A stretch of 64,000 nt of DNA from Streptomyces flaveus (GCF_014647675.1 NZ_BMPQ01000003.1:446373-510372); one strand, 5' to 3'; positions 20,957-30,595 are shown, counted from the stretch's first letter. Notes: generated by a model from the letters alone, not told the origin. A program made the numbers and translations.

Positions 20957-21715
20957 GTGGACAACCGGGAGGACACCCGGCAGGACAAGCGACTCGTGGT
21001 TGTCACCGGCGGAACCCGCGGCGTCGGCGCCGGGATCGCCCGAGCGTTCGCCGAGGCGGGCGCCGAGGTCGTGGCCTGCGCCCGCAGACCGCCCGAAGCA
21101 CCGGTCGAGGGTGTCGAGTTCATGCCCCTCGACGTGCGTGACCCGACAGCCGTACGCGACTTCTTCGATGCGCTGCCCCGGCTCGACGTCCTGGTCAACA
21201 ATGCGGGCGGCGCCCCGTACCGGCTGCTCGCCGACGCGGACGCCGAGCGGCATGCGCGCGTGATCGAGCTCAATCTCACCGCACCGCTGACCGTGTCCCT
21301 GGCGGCGTACGAGCACCTCAAACGCGCCCGGGGCTCGGTCGTGATGATCGGCAGCGTCAGCGGGACCCGGCCCTCTCCCGGTTCGGCGGCCTATGGTGCG
21401 GCCAAGGCGGGCCTGGAGAATCTGGCCCGGTCGATGGCCGTGGAATGGGCGCCGGACGTCCGCGTCAACACGCTGGTCGTCGGGATGGTCCGTACCGAAC
21501 TGTCCCCTCTCCACTACGGGGACGAGGAGGGCATCGCCGCCGTGTCCCGCACAGTTCCGCTGGGCCGCCTCGCCGCGCCCTCCGACATCGGCGAGGCGGC
21601 CGTGTTCCTCGCCTCGGACGCCGCCGCGTACATCACCGGGGCCGGCCTGCTCGTGCATGGCGGGGGAGAGCGGCCCGCCTTCCTGGACGCTGCGACCGTC
21701 AACAAGGAGAAGTGA
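20957..21715 (+). CDS. Short-chain dehydrogenase/reductase (Rv3549c-like)
   Basis: 252-aa NAD(P)-dependent SDR with TGGTRGVGAGIA (cofactor), NNAGG, and the catalytic AYGAAKAG. It has the same position as Rv3549c in mycobacteria, i.e. divergent from echA20 across a KstR2 operator. Start GTG 20957 follows GCGGGAGG. One base separates its stop from the next SDR. Probably an oxidoreductase of ring-derived acyl-CoAs; exact substrate unknown. Confidence 0.85.
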   Translation: MDNREDTRQDKRLVVVTGGTRGVGAGIARAFAEAGAEVVACARRPPEAPVEGVEFMPLDVRDPTAVRDFFDALPRLDVLVNNAGGAPYRLLADADAERHARVIELNLTAPLTVSLAAYEHLKRARGSVVMIGSVSGTRPSPGSAAYGAAKAGLENLARSMAVEWAPDVRVNTLVVGMVRTELSPLHYGDEEGIAAVSRTVPLGRLAAPSDIGEAAVFLASDAAAYITGAGLLVHGGGERPAFLDAATVNKEK

Positions 21716-21716
21716 C

Positions 21717-22631
21717 ATGACCGGAATCTGCGACGGCCGGGTCGTGATCGTCACCGGCGCGGGACGTGGCCTCGGACGGGCGCACGCCCTCGCGTACGCG
21801 GCCGAGGGGGCGCGGGTCGTCGTCAACGACCTCGGTGTCGGCCTCGACGGAGCGCCCGGGCCCGACAGCCCGGCCGCACGGGTCGTCGAGGAGATCCGCG
21901 CGGCGGGCGGCGAGGCCGTCGCGCACGGCGGGGACATCGCCACGCGCGAGGGCGCCGAGTCGCTGATCGCGACGGCACTCGACGCGTTCGGGCGGCTGGA
22001 CACGCTCGTCAACAACGCCGGGTTCCTGCGCGACCGGATGCTTGTGAACCTCGACGAGGACGACTGGGACGCCGTCATGCGCGTCCACCTGAAGGGGCAC
22101 TTCCTGCCGCTTCAGCAGGCCGCTGTGTACTGGCGGGCGGAGGCGAAGGCAGGGCGTACGCCTGAGGCGCGCGTCGTCAACACCAGCTCCGGGGCGGGGC
22201 TGTTGGGGTCGGTCGGGCAGGGCAACTACAGCGCGGCGAAGGCGGGCATCGTCGGGCTCACGCTGGTGGCCGCCGCCGAGATGGGGCGCTATGGAGTGCA
22301 GGTCAACGCGATCGCGCCAGCCGCGCGCACCCGTATGACCGAACGAACCTTCGCCGAGACGATGGCGGCGCCGGCGCCTGGCAGCGGCTTCGATGCGATG
22401 GCGCCCGAGAACGTCTCGCCGCTCGTCGTCTGGCTCGGGTCCGCCGCCAGCGCCGGGGTCACCGGCCGGGTCTTCGAGGCCGAAGGCGGCCGTATCACCG
22501 TGATGGAGGGCTGGCGGGCCGGGCCGAGCGCCGACAAGAGGGCCCGCTGGACGCCGTCCGAGGCCGGGGATACGGCACTCAAGCTGCTCGCTCAGGCGGA
22601 GCCGCCGCAGCCGGTCTACGGGGCCCGGTAG
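21717..22631 (+). CDS. Short-chain dehydrogenase (Rv3548c / 17-beta-HSD type 4-like)
   Basis: 304-aa SDR of the multifunctional-enzyme type-2 group: VTGAGRGLGRAHALAYA, VVVNDLGVGLDG, NNAG and NYSAAKAG. The 304-aa length with a C-terminal extension (WTPSEAGDTALKLL) fits 3-hydroxyacyl-CoA dehydrogenases of side-chain or ring beta-oxidation. Second gene of the operon starting at 20957; AAGGAGA precedes ATG 21717. It is the last gene of the KstR2-type island. Confidence 0.87.
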   Translation: MTGICDGRVVIVTGAGRGLGRAHALAYAAEGARVVVNDLGVGLDGAPGPDSPAARVVEEIRAAGGEAVAHGGDIATREGAESLIATALDAFGRLDTLVNNAGFLRDRMLVNLDEDDWDAVMRVHLKGHFLPLQQAAVYWRAEAKAGRTPEARVVNTSSGAGLLGSVGQGNYSAAKAGIVGLTLVAAAEMGRYGVQVNAIAPAARTRMTERTFAETMAAPAPGSGFDAMAPENVSPLVVWLGSAASAGVTGRVFEAEGGRITVMEGWRAGPSADKRARWTPSEAGDTALKLLAQAEPPQPVYGAR

Positions 22632-22702
22632 AGCAATCGGGAGGGCAATCGGCGTACGACACCCAGGAGATGTGTCTGCGCCGTCCGGTTCCGGAGACCT
22701 CG

Positions 22703-24217
22703 TCATACTCGGCGGCGTGGCAGCGTCCACGACAGCAATGTCCGTACGCGGTCGTCCCGTATGTGCTCGACCGCCTCCTCGGCGGTCGTGCGAGGCGGGC
22801 TGTCGGGCTTCTCCTCGGCGAGGAGTCGCTCCAACGCGGCGATCGCACGTGGATCCTGACGCACGGCCAGCCCGCGTGCCGCCTCCGCCACCACCTCCGG
22901 ATCCGGGTCGTCGAGGAGCGTGGCAAGGGCGTCCCGCAGCGCGGGGGTGTCCGTGTCGAGTACGGCCAGGGCCGTCGTCGCCCAGTTGCGTACGTCCCTG
23001 TCCGCGTCCCCCGCCAGGGCGACGAGCCGCGCGATGCCCTCCGCGTGAGAGGCGGGAACGAGCCCGCACAGGGCGACGGCGACGGCGCGTCGTACGCCGG
23101 TGTCCGGGTGGCCGGCGTACCCGAGGATCTCGGGAAGTGCGGTGGGGTCCTGGTGCTGCCCGAGCGCCGCGACCACGGATCGCAACGTCAACGGCTGCTC
23201 GGTCTCGCGCGCCAACTCCCGCAGCAGCGGCACGCTTTGGCTCGCGAAGGGGCGTACGGCTGTCTCGTCCTGCTCCGGCCCGCCCTCCGCCCCCAACCGC
23301 CCCAGCACATCCGCTCCGAACGCCTGCCGCAACGGGTTCGCGCCGTCGCCGCACCAGAGGGCCGCCGCCCGGAACGTCTCCTCGTCGCCGCGCCGGGCGA
23401 GCGCGGTCACCGCCTCGGTCCAGTCGTCGTTGTCGGGGTCGCCGAAGCGCAGGGCGCGGTCGGCGAGTTCGGGGGCGGGGGCCGCGATGCTCAGCGATGT
23501 CTCCAGAAGGGTGACGATGGCCGCGTGGCCCGTCTGCTGGTCGTTGCCCGAGCTCGGGCGGCCGTCCATCAGCAGTAGGACCTCGACGGTCACGCCGCCG
23601 TCCTCCGGGAAACGGTGGGTGACGTACTCATGGCCGGGCCCGTGCGTGCGCTCCAGGCCCGCCCGCAGCTCCGCCTCCACGTCCACGGTCAGCCGGCGCC
23701 GGGCCTCGGTCAGCGCCTCGGACCGGGCCCGCGCCCCGTGCACGAGCAGGGCGCGTACGCAACCGGGGGAGCCGCGGCGCGCGGCCGTCACCAGCGGGGA
23801 CTCGCCGGTGGGGCCCGGACGGTTCGGGTCCGCGCCGCCCGCGAGCAGCGCGGCCACCACGGGCGCGTGGCCGCGCTGGACAGCCCAGGTCAGGGCCGTG
23901 AACCCGCCCTCCTCCACCAGATCCGGCCGCGCCCCGGCCGCCAGCAGCGCACGTACGACCTCCGTGTGCCCGCCGCACGCCGCTCCGCACAGCGGCGAGT
24001 CGCTGCCCGCGCTGAGCCGGTCCGGTGAGGCTCCGGCCGCCAGGAGGAGGCGTACGACACCTGGGTCGTCCGTCATGGCCGCCAGATACAGGACCGTCTG
24101 GCCGTCCTCGTCCACCGATTCCGGACTCGCGCCCGCGCACAGCTGCCGTACGACCGCGTCCTCGTCGGCCTCGTACACGGCGGTGAAAAGAGCGGCCGCC
24201 AGATCGTGCGTGTTCAT
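22703..24217 (-). CDS. Ankyrin-repeat plus HEAT-repeat protein
   Basis: 504-aa soluble protein. Residues ~5-175 are four to five ankyrin repeats (for example DGQTVLYLAAMTDDPGVVRLLLAAGASPD). Residues ~340-490 are PBS-lyase-like HEAT repeats (TGVRRAVAVALCGL, DRDVRNWATTALAVL, DPEVVAEAARGLA). No catalytic motif or export signal. The start is ATG 24217, just after GAAGG; the frame is open further upstream but without a better start. Likely a protein-protein interaction scaffold. Transcribed alone. Confidence 0.85.
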   Translation of the reverse strand: MNTHDLAAALFTAVYEADEDAVVRQLCAGASPESVDEDGQTVLYLAAMTDDPGVVRLLLAAGASPDRLSAGSDSPLCGAACGGHTEVVRALLAAGARPDLVEEGGFTALTWAVQRGHAPVVAALLAGGADPNRPGPTGESPLVTAARRGSPGCVRALLVHGARARSEALTEARRRLTVDVEAELRAGLERTHGPGHEYVTHRFPEDGGVTVEVLLLMDGRPSSGNDQQTGHAAIVTLLETSLSIAAPAPELADRALRFGDPDNDDWTEAVTALARRGDEETFRAAALWCGDGANPLRQAFGADVLGRLGAEGGPEQDETAVRPFASQSVPLLRELARETEQPLTLRSVVAALGQHQDPTALPEILGYAGHPDTGVRRAVAVALCGLVPASHAEGIARLVALAGDADRDVRNWATTALAVLDTDTPALRDALATLLDDPDPEVVAEAARGLAVRQDPRAIAALERLLAEEKPDSPPRTTAEEAVEHIRDDRVRTLLSWTLPRRRV

Positions 24218-24300
24218 CCTTCGACCTTCGCCCGTCAGACGTGTGCGGGGCAAAGCATTTCGCCATGAATCACGTGACGTTGCCCATACGTCGCACTGGG

Positions 24301-25227
24301 CTAGGTATCGCACTCCAGCACCGTGCGGCACAGGCCGCAGCGGGCCCGCACCCGGCCCCGTACCGGCACCCGGATCCGCTGATGGCAGGTCGGGCAGGGG
24401 AACGACACGCGCAGCGGGCCATGGCCGTCGGGGGTGAAGTCGTACGGGACGCCGACGGGACGGCCGAGGTGGTCCTGGGCGTGGCGGCGGTCCTTGGCGT
24501 AGCGGCGGCGGCCCGCCCAGCCGGCCGCGGTCAGCGGGGGCTGCTGCTCGTCGTGGCGGGCCCGCGCCATGCCCTTCGTGTACGCCGTGTACGCCTGCGG
24601 GCTGGTGAACCACGTCGAGGGATCCTCGCCGAAGACCAGGGACCGCTTGGCCAGCACGTATCCGTACTCCTCCGGAGTCAGATAGCCGAGCTTCTGCGAG
24701 GAGGCACCGTCCTCGCGGAACGCGTCCAGCAGCAGCCAGCCCGCGCCCAGATACGTCGTCGCCGTGTCCGTGAGGATCTCGTTGTCGCGCGTGCCCGGGA
24801 ACGACAGGTCCAGACGGTGCAGATAGACATGCATGATCTCGTGGGCGAGGGCGGCGCCGATGTCCCTGCGGTGGGAGCGGAAGCGGTCGTTCAGCTCGAT
24901 GAAGTACTCGGGGCCCGCGGCGAGTTCGACGCTCGCCGCGTGGTGCATCTCGCGGAAGCCGACGATCATGCGGGCGTCCGGCAGCCGGAAGTGCTGGACC
25001 AGCTCGCGGGCCACGCGCTGGGCGCCCAGGTACAGGTCGTCATGATCGGCGAAGGCCACGTCGGCGGGGGCCACGCTGGTGTCGAAGGTGTGGATGGTGT
25101 CGTACGAGAGCCGCTTGTACAGCGCGGTGATCGCCGCCCGCACCGTGTCCAGGTGCGGGTAGCCATGCTCGACGGGACCGCCGTTCGCCACGCCCGCACC
25201 CCCCAGGAGGCTTGAACCCACATCCAC
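24301..25227 (-). CDS. Putative zinc metalloprotease with C-terminal zinc ribbon
   Basis: Up to 308 aa. A HEIMH zincin motif (residues 129-133 from the longest start) lies in AALAHEIMHVYLH, followed by conserved Asp/Glu (NEILTDTATTYLG). The C-terminus has two CxxC pairs (CPTCHQ and CGLC) forming a zinc ribbon like those that bind nucleic acid or stabilise a fold. No signal peptide, so probably cytoplasmic. The longest start (GTG 25227) has no ribosome binding site; GTG 25191 after GGGGGGT is a good alternative. Substrate unknown. Confidence 0.75.
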   Translation of the reverse strand: MDVGSSLLGGAGVANGGPVEHGYPHLDTVRAAITALYKRLSYDTIHTFDTSVAPADVAFADHDDLYLGAQRVARELVQHFRLPDARMIVGFREMHHAASVELAAGPEYFIELNDRFRSHRRDIGAALAHEIMHVYLHRLDLSFPGTRDNEILTDTATTYLGAGWLLLDAFREDGASSQKLGYLTPEEYGYVLAKRSLVFGEDPSTWFTSPQAYTAYTKGMARARHDEQQPPLTAAGWAGRRRYAKDRRHAQDHLGRPVGVPYDFTPDGHGPLRVSFPCPTCHQRIRVPVRGRVRARCGLCRTVLECDT

Positions 25228-25283
25228 GATAAGCGTCCGGTGCCTGCGGGTGGCGGTGAGAGCCGACAGTAGGGTGAACGGTC

Positions 25284-25637
25284 ATGACCACCAGCAACAA
25301 CGGAACCGAAGGCGTCGAGCCTGTTGCCCCCGCTGTCCGCGCCGAGCTCGCCAGGCTGCGCGACAGCATCGACAACATCGACGCCGCCGTCGTCCATATG
25401 CTCGCCGAACGCTTCAAGTGCACCCAGCAGGTCGGCCACCTCAAGGCCGCCCACCAGCTGCCGCCCGCCGACCCGGCCCGCGAGGCCCACCAGATCGCCC
25501 GCCTGCGCCGGCTCGCGGAGAACGCCAAACTCGACCCCGCGTTCGCCGAGAAGCTCCTCAACTTCATCATCGCCGAGGTCATCCGCCATCACGAGAGCAT
25601 CGCCGACAACACGAACATCGTTCAGCAACAGCAGTAA
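25284..25637 (+). CDS. Chorismate mutase (AroQ class)
   Basis: 117-aa all-helical chorismate mutase, converting chorismate to prephenate for phenylalanine and tyrosine synthesis. Recognisable helix-1 pattern LRDSIDNIDAAVVHMLAERF, then CTQQVGHLKAAHQLPPADPAREAHQIARLR; these supply the conserved Arg, Lys, Asp and Glu of the active site. There is no fused prephenate dehydratase and no signal peptide, so it is a stand-alone cytoplasmic enzyme. ATG 25284; 56 bp from the divergent metalloprotease gene. Confidence 0.9.
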   Translation: MTTSNNGTEGVEPVAPAVRAELARLRDSIDNIDAAVVHMLAERFKCTQQVGHLKAAHQLPPADPAREAHQIARLRRLAENAKLDPAFAEKLLNFIIAEVIRHHESIADNTNIVQQQQ

Positions 25638-25838
25638 CCGGTTTCGGCTTCTCAGCCGTCCCGACGGCAACCGTCTTTTACCGGCTGGCCCTGTTCCTCG
25701 CGCTTTTGTCCGCGCACCCCCTCGGCCTCAGGGCCGAAATGAGGCATCCTGCGCGCAGCACTCCTTGTCAGTCTGTGAGTACTCCCTGTCAACCGGGCCG
25801 GGCACCATCTGGTTGTCCAAGCGAGGGGACTTCGCGCA

Positions 25839-26372
25839 ATGCCGTCGGATGCCAAGATCCTCATCGTCGACGACCATGAGGAAACGCTCTATGCGCTGGA
25901 AAGCGCCCTGGCCCCGCTCGGCTACCGGCTGGCGCGCGCCTCCAGCGGCGACGCCGCCCTCAAGGAAGTCCTGCGCGGCCAGGTCGGACTGCTCGTCCTC
26001 GATGTGCACATGCCCGACGTCAGCGGCTTCGACGTCGTCCGCTACCTGCGCCGCCTGGAACAGACCCAGCACATTCCCGTCATCCTGGTCACCGGTTTCG
26101 GCCCGGACGCCGAACTCACCACCACCGCCTTCCGGCTCGGCGTCGCCGACCTTGTGATGAAACCCATAGACCCCTGGGCCCTGCGCACCAAGGTGCGATA
26201 CCTGTACGACGCCCACCAGCGCTACCTGCGGATGAAGCAAGAGGTACGCGAACTCCGGTCGCTGGTAAAGGAGTTACCGCCCCCGAACCAGACCCTCGAA
26301 CCCGAAACCCGCCTCGACACCCGCGTACCGCCGCAGCGGCCCGTCCTGCGCGAGCACGACCAAACCGCGTAG
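25839..26372 (+). CDS. Single-domain response regulator receiver
   Basis: 177 aa: a complete receiver domain (acidic Asp11/Asp12 in VDDHEE, phospho-acceptor Asp55 in LDVHMPD, Thr85, Lys108 in MKPID), then a ~45-residue charged, Pro-rich tail with no DNA-binding domain. No histidine kinase gene is adjacent. It probably works through protein-protein contacts. ATG 25839 lies within a good purine context. Confidence 0.88.
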   Translation: MPSDAKILIVDDHEETLYALESALAPLGYRLARASSGDAALKEVLRGQVGLLVLDVHMPDVSGFDVVRYLRRLEQTQHIPVILVTGFGPDAELTTTAFRLGVADLVMKPIDPWALRTKVRYLYDAHQRYLRMKQEVRELRSLVKELPPPNQTLEPETRLDTRVPPQRPVLREHDQTA

Positions 26373-26480
26373 GACCATCTGCGACCCCGAGGACCGCGCA
26401 CATACGAGGCAGCCGACCGGAACCCGATCGGAACCCGACCTCACCTGCGCCGAACCCCACCCATCAGGCAACATGTCCCC

Positions 26481-28982
26481 ATGTCCGTACTGACGCGCGC
26501 CGAAGCGCAGCTCCGTGCCCGGCTTCTCGACGTCCACCGCTACCAGATCGAACTCGACCTGACGCGCGGCGACGAGCTCTTCGACTCCCGTACCGTCATC
26601 CACTTCACGGTACGGAGCGACCTGGAGGCCGTGGACACCTTCGTCGAGCTCAAGCCCGCCGAACTGCGCAAGGCCGCCCTCGACGGACAGCTGCTCGACC
26701 TGGACACCCTGGCCGAGAACCGGCTGCCCCTCAAAGACCTCACCCCGGGCGAGCACGAACTGCACATCGACGCCGTCATGCGCTACTCACGCACCGGCGA
26801 GGGCATGCACCGCTTCACCGATCCCACCGACGGCGAAACGTACGTCTACACCCAGCTGTTCATGGACGACGTCCAGCGGGTCTTCGCCGCCTTCGACCAG
26901 CCCGACCTCAAAGCCGTCTTCGAACTGTCGATCAAGGCCCCCGAGGACTGGACCGTCCTCGCCAACGGGATCACCGAGCATCTGGGGGAGGGCAGGTGGA
27001 AGGCGGCGAAGACCCCGCTGATCTCCACCTACCTCGTCGCCGTCGCCGCCGGCCCCTGGCACTCCGTGCGCACCGAACACCGAGGCCTCCCCTTCGGCAT
27101 CCACTGCCGCCGCTCGCTGGCCCCGTACCTCGACGCCGACGCCGACGAACTCCTCGACATCACCCGCGCCTGCTTCGACCGCTACCACGAGAAGTTCGAG
27201 GAGCCCTACCCCTTCGACTCCTACGACCAGGCCTTCGTCCCCGAGTTCAACGCCGGCGCCATGGAGAACCCGGGCCTGGTCACCTTCCGCGACGAGTTCG
27301 TCTACCGCTCCGCCGTCACCGACACCGAACGCCAGACCCGCGCCATGGTCATCGCCCACGAAATGGCCCACATGTGGTTCGGCGACCTCGTCACCCTGCG
27401 CTGGTGGGACGACATCTGGCTGAACGAGTCCTTCGCCGAGTACATGGGCTACCAGACCCTCATCGAAGCGACCCGGTTCACCGGCACCTGGACCGACTTC
27501 GGCGTCACCCGCAAACCCTGGGGCTACGAAGCCGATCAGCGGCCCTCCACCCACCCCGTCGCCCCCGACCCCGAAACCGTCCCCGACACCGCCTCCGCAC
27601 TCCTCAACTTCGACGGCATCTCCTACGCCAAGGGCGCCTCCGCACTACGCCAGCTCGTCGCCTGGCTCGGCGAGAAGGACTTCCTCGCCGGCATCAACAC
27701 CCACTTCGCCCGGCACAAGTTCGCCAACGCCACCCTCGCCGACTTCATCGAATCCCTCGCCGACACCACCGAACGCGACGTCCACGCCTGGGCCGACTCC
27801 TGGCTGCGCACCACCGGAGTCGACACCCTCACCCCGAAGATCGGCCCCACCGACAACGGCACCTGCACCCTGACCATCGCCCACCACGGCAGCCGCCCCC
27901 ACCGCATCGCCGTCGGCCTCTACGACCGCGACCTCAGCGACGAAGGCCGCCTCAGCCTCCGCGAACGCCTCGAAGTCGACGTCCCCCAGACCGAACCGGC
28001 CCACCCCATCGGCAAACGCCCCGCCCTGCTCCTCCTCAACGACGCCGACCTCTCCTACGCCAAGATCCGCTTCGACACGGACTCCTTCGCGACCGTACGC
28101 GCCCACCTGTCCGCCCTGCCCGACCCGCTCACCCGCGCCGTCGTCTGGAACGCACTCCGCGACTGCGTACGCGACGGCGAACTCGCCCCCACCGCCTACC
28201 TCGACACCGCCCGCACCCACCTCCCGCACGAGACGGACCTCGCCCTCGTCCAGGGCGTCCTTGCCTTCGCCGCCACCCAGATCGCCGACCGCTACCTGCC
28301 CGCCCCCGACCGGCCCGCCGCCCTCGCCACCCTCACCTCCCTGTGCCGCGACCTGATCCGCCGAACCGAGGACGGCTCCCACCCCGGACTGCGCCTCACC
28401 GCCGTACGCCACTTCATCGACGCAGCCGCCCAACCCGACACGATCACCGCCTGGCTCTCCGAAGGCACCGTCCCCGGCGGCCCCGAACTCGACCCCGAAC
28501 TGCGCTGGCGCATCCTCGGCCGCCTCGCCGTACTCGGCGCCATCGACGACGCCGTCATCGACGCCGAACTCGTCCAGGACCCCAGCGCCACCGGCCAGGA
28601 AGGCGCCGCCCGCTGCCACGCCGCCCTCCCCGACCCCGAAGCCAAACGCCAGGCCTGGGAGGCCATGTTCACCACCGACAACCTCTCCAACTACCTGTTC
28701 ACCGCCACAGCCAAGGGCTTCTGGCAACCCGAACAGGCGGATCTGGTACGGGACTACGTCCCCCGCTACTTCAAGAACGCCCCGGCCGTGGCAGCCCGCC
28801 GAGGCCCCGCGATCGCCGAAGCGGCGGGCCGCTGGGCGTTCCCGGTGTATGCGGTCTCACCCGAGACACTCCGCCTGGGCAAGAAGTGCCTGAACAAGGC
28901 CGACCCGACACCGGCGCTGCAGCGCAAGCTGGTGGATCAACTGGATGACATGGAGCGGGCGTTGAGGGTGAGGGAGGCATAA
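26481..28982 (+). CDS. pepN: Aminopeptidase N
   Basis: 833-aa M1-family zinc metallopeptidase removing N-terminal residues from peptides in the cytoplasm. GAMEN substrate-binding motif at residues 259-263; zinc ligands H293 and H297 in HEMAHMWFG and E316 in WLNESFAEY. A large helical C-terminal domain follows. ATG 26481 after a GC-rich gap. Codon third positions are almost entirely C. A small hairpin follows at 29025-29039. Confidence 0.96.
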   Translation: MSVLTRAEAQLRARLLDVHRYQIELDLTRGDELFDSRTVIHFTVRSDLEAVDTFVELKPAELRKAALDGQLLDLDTLAENRLPLKDLTPGEHELHIDAVMRYSRTGEGMHRFTDPTDGETYVYTQLFMDDVQRVFAAFDQPDLKAVFELSIKAPEDWTVLANGITEHLGEGRWKAAKTPLISTYLVAVAAGPWHSVRTEHRGLPFGIHCRRSLAPYLDADADELLDITRACFDRYHEKFEEPYPFDSYDQAFVPEFNAGAMENPGLVTFRDEFVYRSAVTDTERQTRAMVIAHEMAHMWFGDLVTLRWWDDIWLNESFAEYMGYQTLIEATRFTGTWTDFGVTRKPWGYEADQRPSTHPVAPDPETVPDTASALLNFDGISYAKGASALRQLVAWLGEKDFLAGINTHFARHKFANATLADFIESLADTTERDVHAWADSWLRTTGVDTLTPKIGPTDNGTCTLTIAHHGSRPHRIAVGLYDRDLSDEGRLSLRERLEVDVPQTEPAHPIGKRPALLLLNDADLSYAKIRFDTDSFATVRAHLSALPDPLTRAVVWNALRDCVRDGELAPTAYLDTARTHLPHETDLALVQGVLAFAATQIADRYLPAPDRPAALATLTSLCRDLIRRTEDGSHPGLRLTAVRHFIDAAAQPDTITAWLSEGTVPGGPELDPELRWRILGRLAVLGAIDDAVIDAELVQDPSATGQEGAARCHAALPDPEAKRQAWEAMFTTDNLSNYLFTATAKGFWQPEQADLVRDYVPRYFKNAPAVAARRGPAIAEAAGRWAFPVYAVSPETLRLGKKCLNKADPTPALQRKLVDQLDDMERALRVREA

Positions 28983-29024
28983 CGGCACCCTCGTGAGCAG
29001 GGCCGGGGGTGCGGGTGACCCCGA

Positions 29025-29085
29025 GGGGCCGGAGGCCCCAAGGGGCGCGGGGAACTGCGCGACAAGCCACAACGAACCCGCACTC
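29025..29085. repeat. Streptomyces dispersed intergenic repeat with hairpin
   Basis: Begins with a hairpin GGGGCC-GGA-GGCCCC (29025-29039) that may end pepN transcription, followed by GGGGCGCGGGGAACTGCGCG and a degenerate GACAAGCCACAACG. From memory this is a common repeated intergenic sequence of Streptomyces chromosomes. A related element is at 62578-62723. Confidence 0.6.
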
Positions 29086-29215
29086 GCCCACGAACCCAAC
29101 CCACCACCCCCGTAGGCGCCCCGCCCAACCCGCGGAGCGCACCGTACCCCCATTCGGGTAACGATCGTTGAGCCTCCGGGCGCGCAGCCCCAACCCCGCG
29201 CCCCGGAGGACCACC

Positions 29216-30595
29216 ATGAGCCCGCTCGCATCAGACGTCGCACCAGGCCTCGCATCAGGCCCCCAAGGCCCCGCCGCCCTACGCCCGTTGCTCACCACAG
29301 TGCTCGACGCACTACGCACCGGCGCCGCCGCAAGAAGAGGCCCACTCCCCACAGGCGGCCCCGAAACGGTGGCCGCACGCATACGCACCGCACTAGGCGA
29401 CCCCCTGCCCCAACACGGCGACCCGGACGCCCTCCGCACCCTCGTCCACGCCTTCGCGGCAGGCGCCGCCGACCCCGCCGACCCCCTGTGCACCGCCCAC
29501 CTCCACTGCCCGCCCCTCGCCGTCGCCACAGCCGCCGACCTCGCCGCCAGTGCCCTCAACCCCTCCCTCGACTCCTGGGACCAGGCCCCCGCCGCCTCCG
29601 AGCTGGAAACCCTGGTCACGGCAGCCCTCGCCAAGGAGGTGTACGGCAAACAAGCTGACGCCCTCGTCACCACCGGCGGCACCGAGTCCAACCAGCTCGC
29701 ACTCCTCCTCGCCCGCGAACTGAACGGCAACGTCCAACTCGTATGCGCGGAGAACGCCCACCACTCCCTCCACCGCGCCACCTGGCTACTCGGCCTCCCC
29801 GAACCCGTCACCGTCCCCGCCCCCACAGGCACACTCGATCCCGCCACCCTCGACGAAACCCTCACCAAGCTGCCCGGCCCACTGATCGTCGCCGCCACCG
29901 CCGGCACCACCGACGCCGGACTCATCGACCCGCTCCCCGCCATCGCCGACGTCTGCCACACCCACGGCGCCCGCCTGCACATCGACGCCGCCTACGGAGG
30001 AGCCCTCCTCTTCAGCGACCGCCACCGCAGCAGACTCGACGGACTCACCCGCGCCCACACCGTCACCCTCGACCTGCACAAACTCGGCTGGCAGCCCATC
30101 GCCGCAGGCCTGATCGCCGTCCAGGACCCGCACGACCTCCGCGTACTGGAACACCACGCCGACTACCTCAACGCCGACGACGACACCGAGGCGGGCCTCC
30201 CCGACCTCCTCGGCCGCTCCCTGCGTACGACCAGACGCCCCGACATCCTCAAAACCGCCGTCACCCTCAAAACACTCGGCCGCCAAGGACTCGGCACACT
30301 CGTCGACCAAGTCTGCGCCCACGCCCGCGAGTTCGCCCACCTCATCGCGTCACACCCCGGCTTCGAGCTCTACGCGCCGCCCACCATCAGCACCGTCCTC
30401 TTCAGGCCCACCCAAGCTACCGACGACGCCGTCGCCGACATACGCCGCACACTCCTCACCCAAGGCCACGCCGTCCTCGGCCGCGCCCGCCCCGACGGAC
30501 GCCTCTGGCTCAAAGCCACCCTGCTCAACCCGCACACCACAGCCGGCGACCTCGCCGCACTCCTGAAACTGGTGGAAGGACACACCCCCCGATGA
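29216..30595 (+). CDS. PLP-dependent decarboxylase, lysine decarboxylase (DesA-like)
   Basis: 459-aa group II PLP decarboxylase, similar to DesA of desferrioxamine synthesis, which makes cadaverine from lysine. The cofactor lysine is K289 in LDLHKLGWQP. TTGGTESNQLALLLAR and LHIDAAYGGALLF are the usual PLP-pocket segments. ATG 29216 follows CGGAGGA; the frame is open to 29168 without a better site. It overlaps the N-monooxygenase gene by ATGA. I see no iron box (TTAGG-type) upstream, although a 10-bp palindrome AACGATCGTT lies at 29160-29169. Diaminobutyrate or another amino acid is possible as substrate. Confidence 0.85.
   Translation: MSPLASDVAPGLASGPQGPAALRPLLTTVLDALRTGAAARRGPLPTGGPETVAARIRTALGDPLPQHGDPDALRTLVHAFAAGAADPADPLCTAHLHCPPLAVATAADLAASALNPSLDSWDQAPAASELETLVTAALAKEVYGKQADALVTTGGTESNQLALLLARELNGNVQLVCAENAHHSLHRATWLLGLPEPVTVPAPTGTLDPATLDETLTKLPGPLIVAATAGTTDAGLIDPLPAIADVCHTHGARLHIDAAYGGALLFSDRHRSRLDGLTRAHTVTLDLHKLGWQPIAAGLIAVQDPHDLRVLEHHADYLNADDDTEAGLPDLLGRSLRTTRRPDILKTAVTLKTLGRQGLGTLVDQVCAHAREFAHLIASHPGFELYAPPTISTVLFRPTQATDDAVADIRRTLLTQGHAVLGRARPDGRLWLKATLLNPHTTAGDLAALLKLVEGHTPR

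Noticed and set aside
12473..22631. Considered the catabolic island to be a recent mobile insertion.
   Set aside because: No integrase, transposase, direct-repeat ends or base-composition break were seen; codon use matches the surroundings.
22703..24217. Considered the ankyrin/HEAT protein as part of a toxin or phage-defence system.
   Set aside because: No toxin, nuclease or cognate immunity gene neighbours it; nothing beyond repeat domains supports this.
28983..29215. Looked for a DmdR iron box upstream of the decarboxylase gene.
   Set aside because: No TTAGGTTAGG-type palindrome is present; only AACGATCGTT at 29160-29169 was seen.
29743..30591. The upstream extension of the DesB frame through the decarboxylase gene.
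   Set aside because: Arg/Pro/His-rich shadow translation in another frame of the decarboxylase gene; the real start is the ATGA overlap at 30592.
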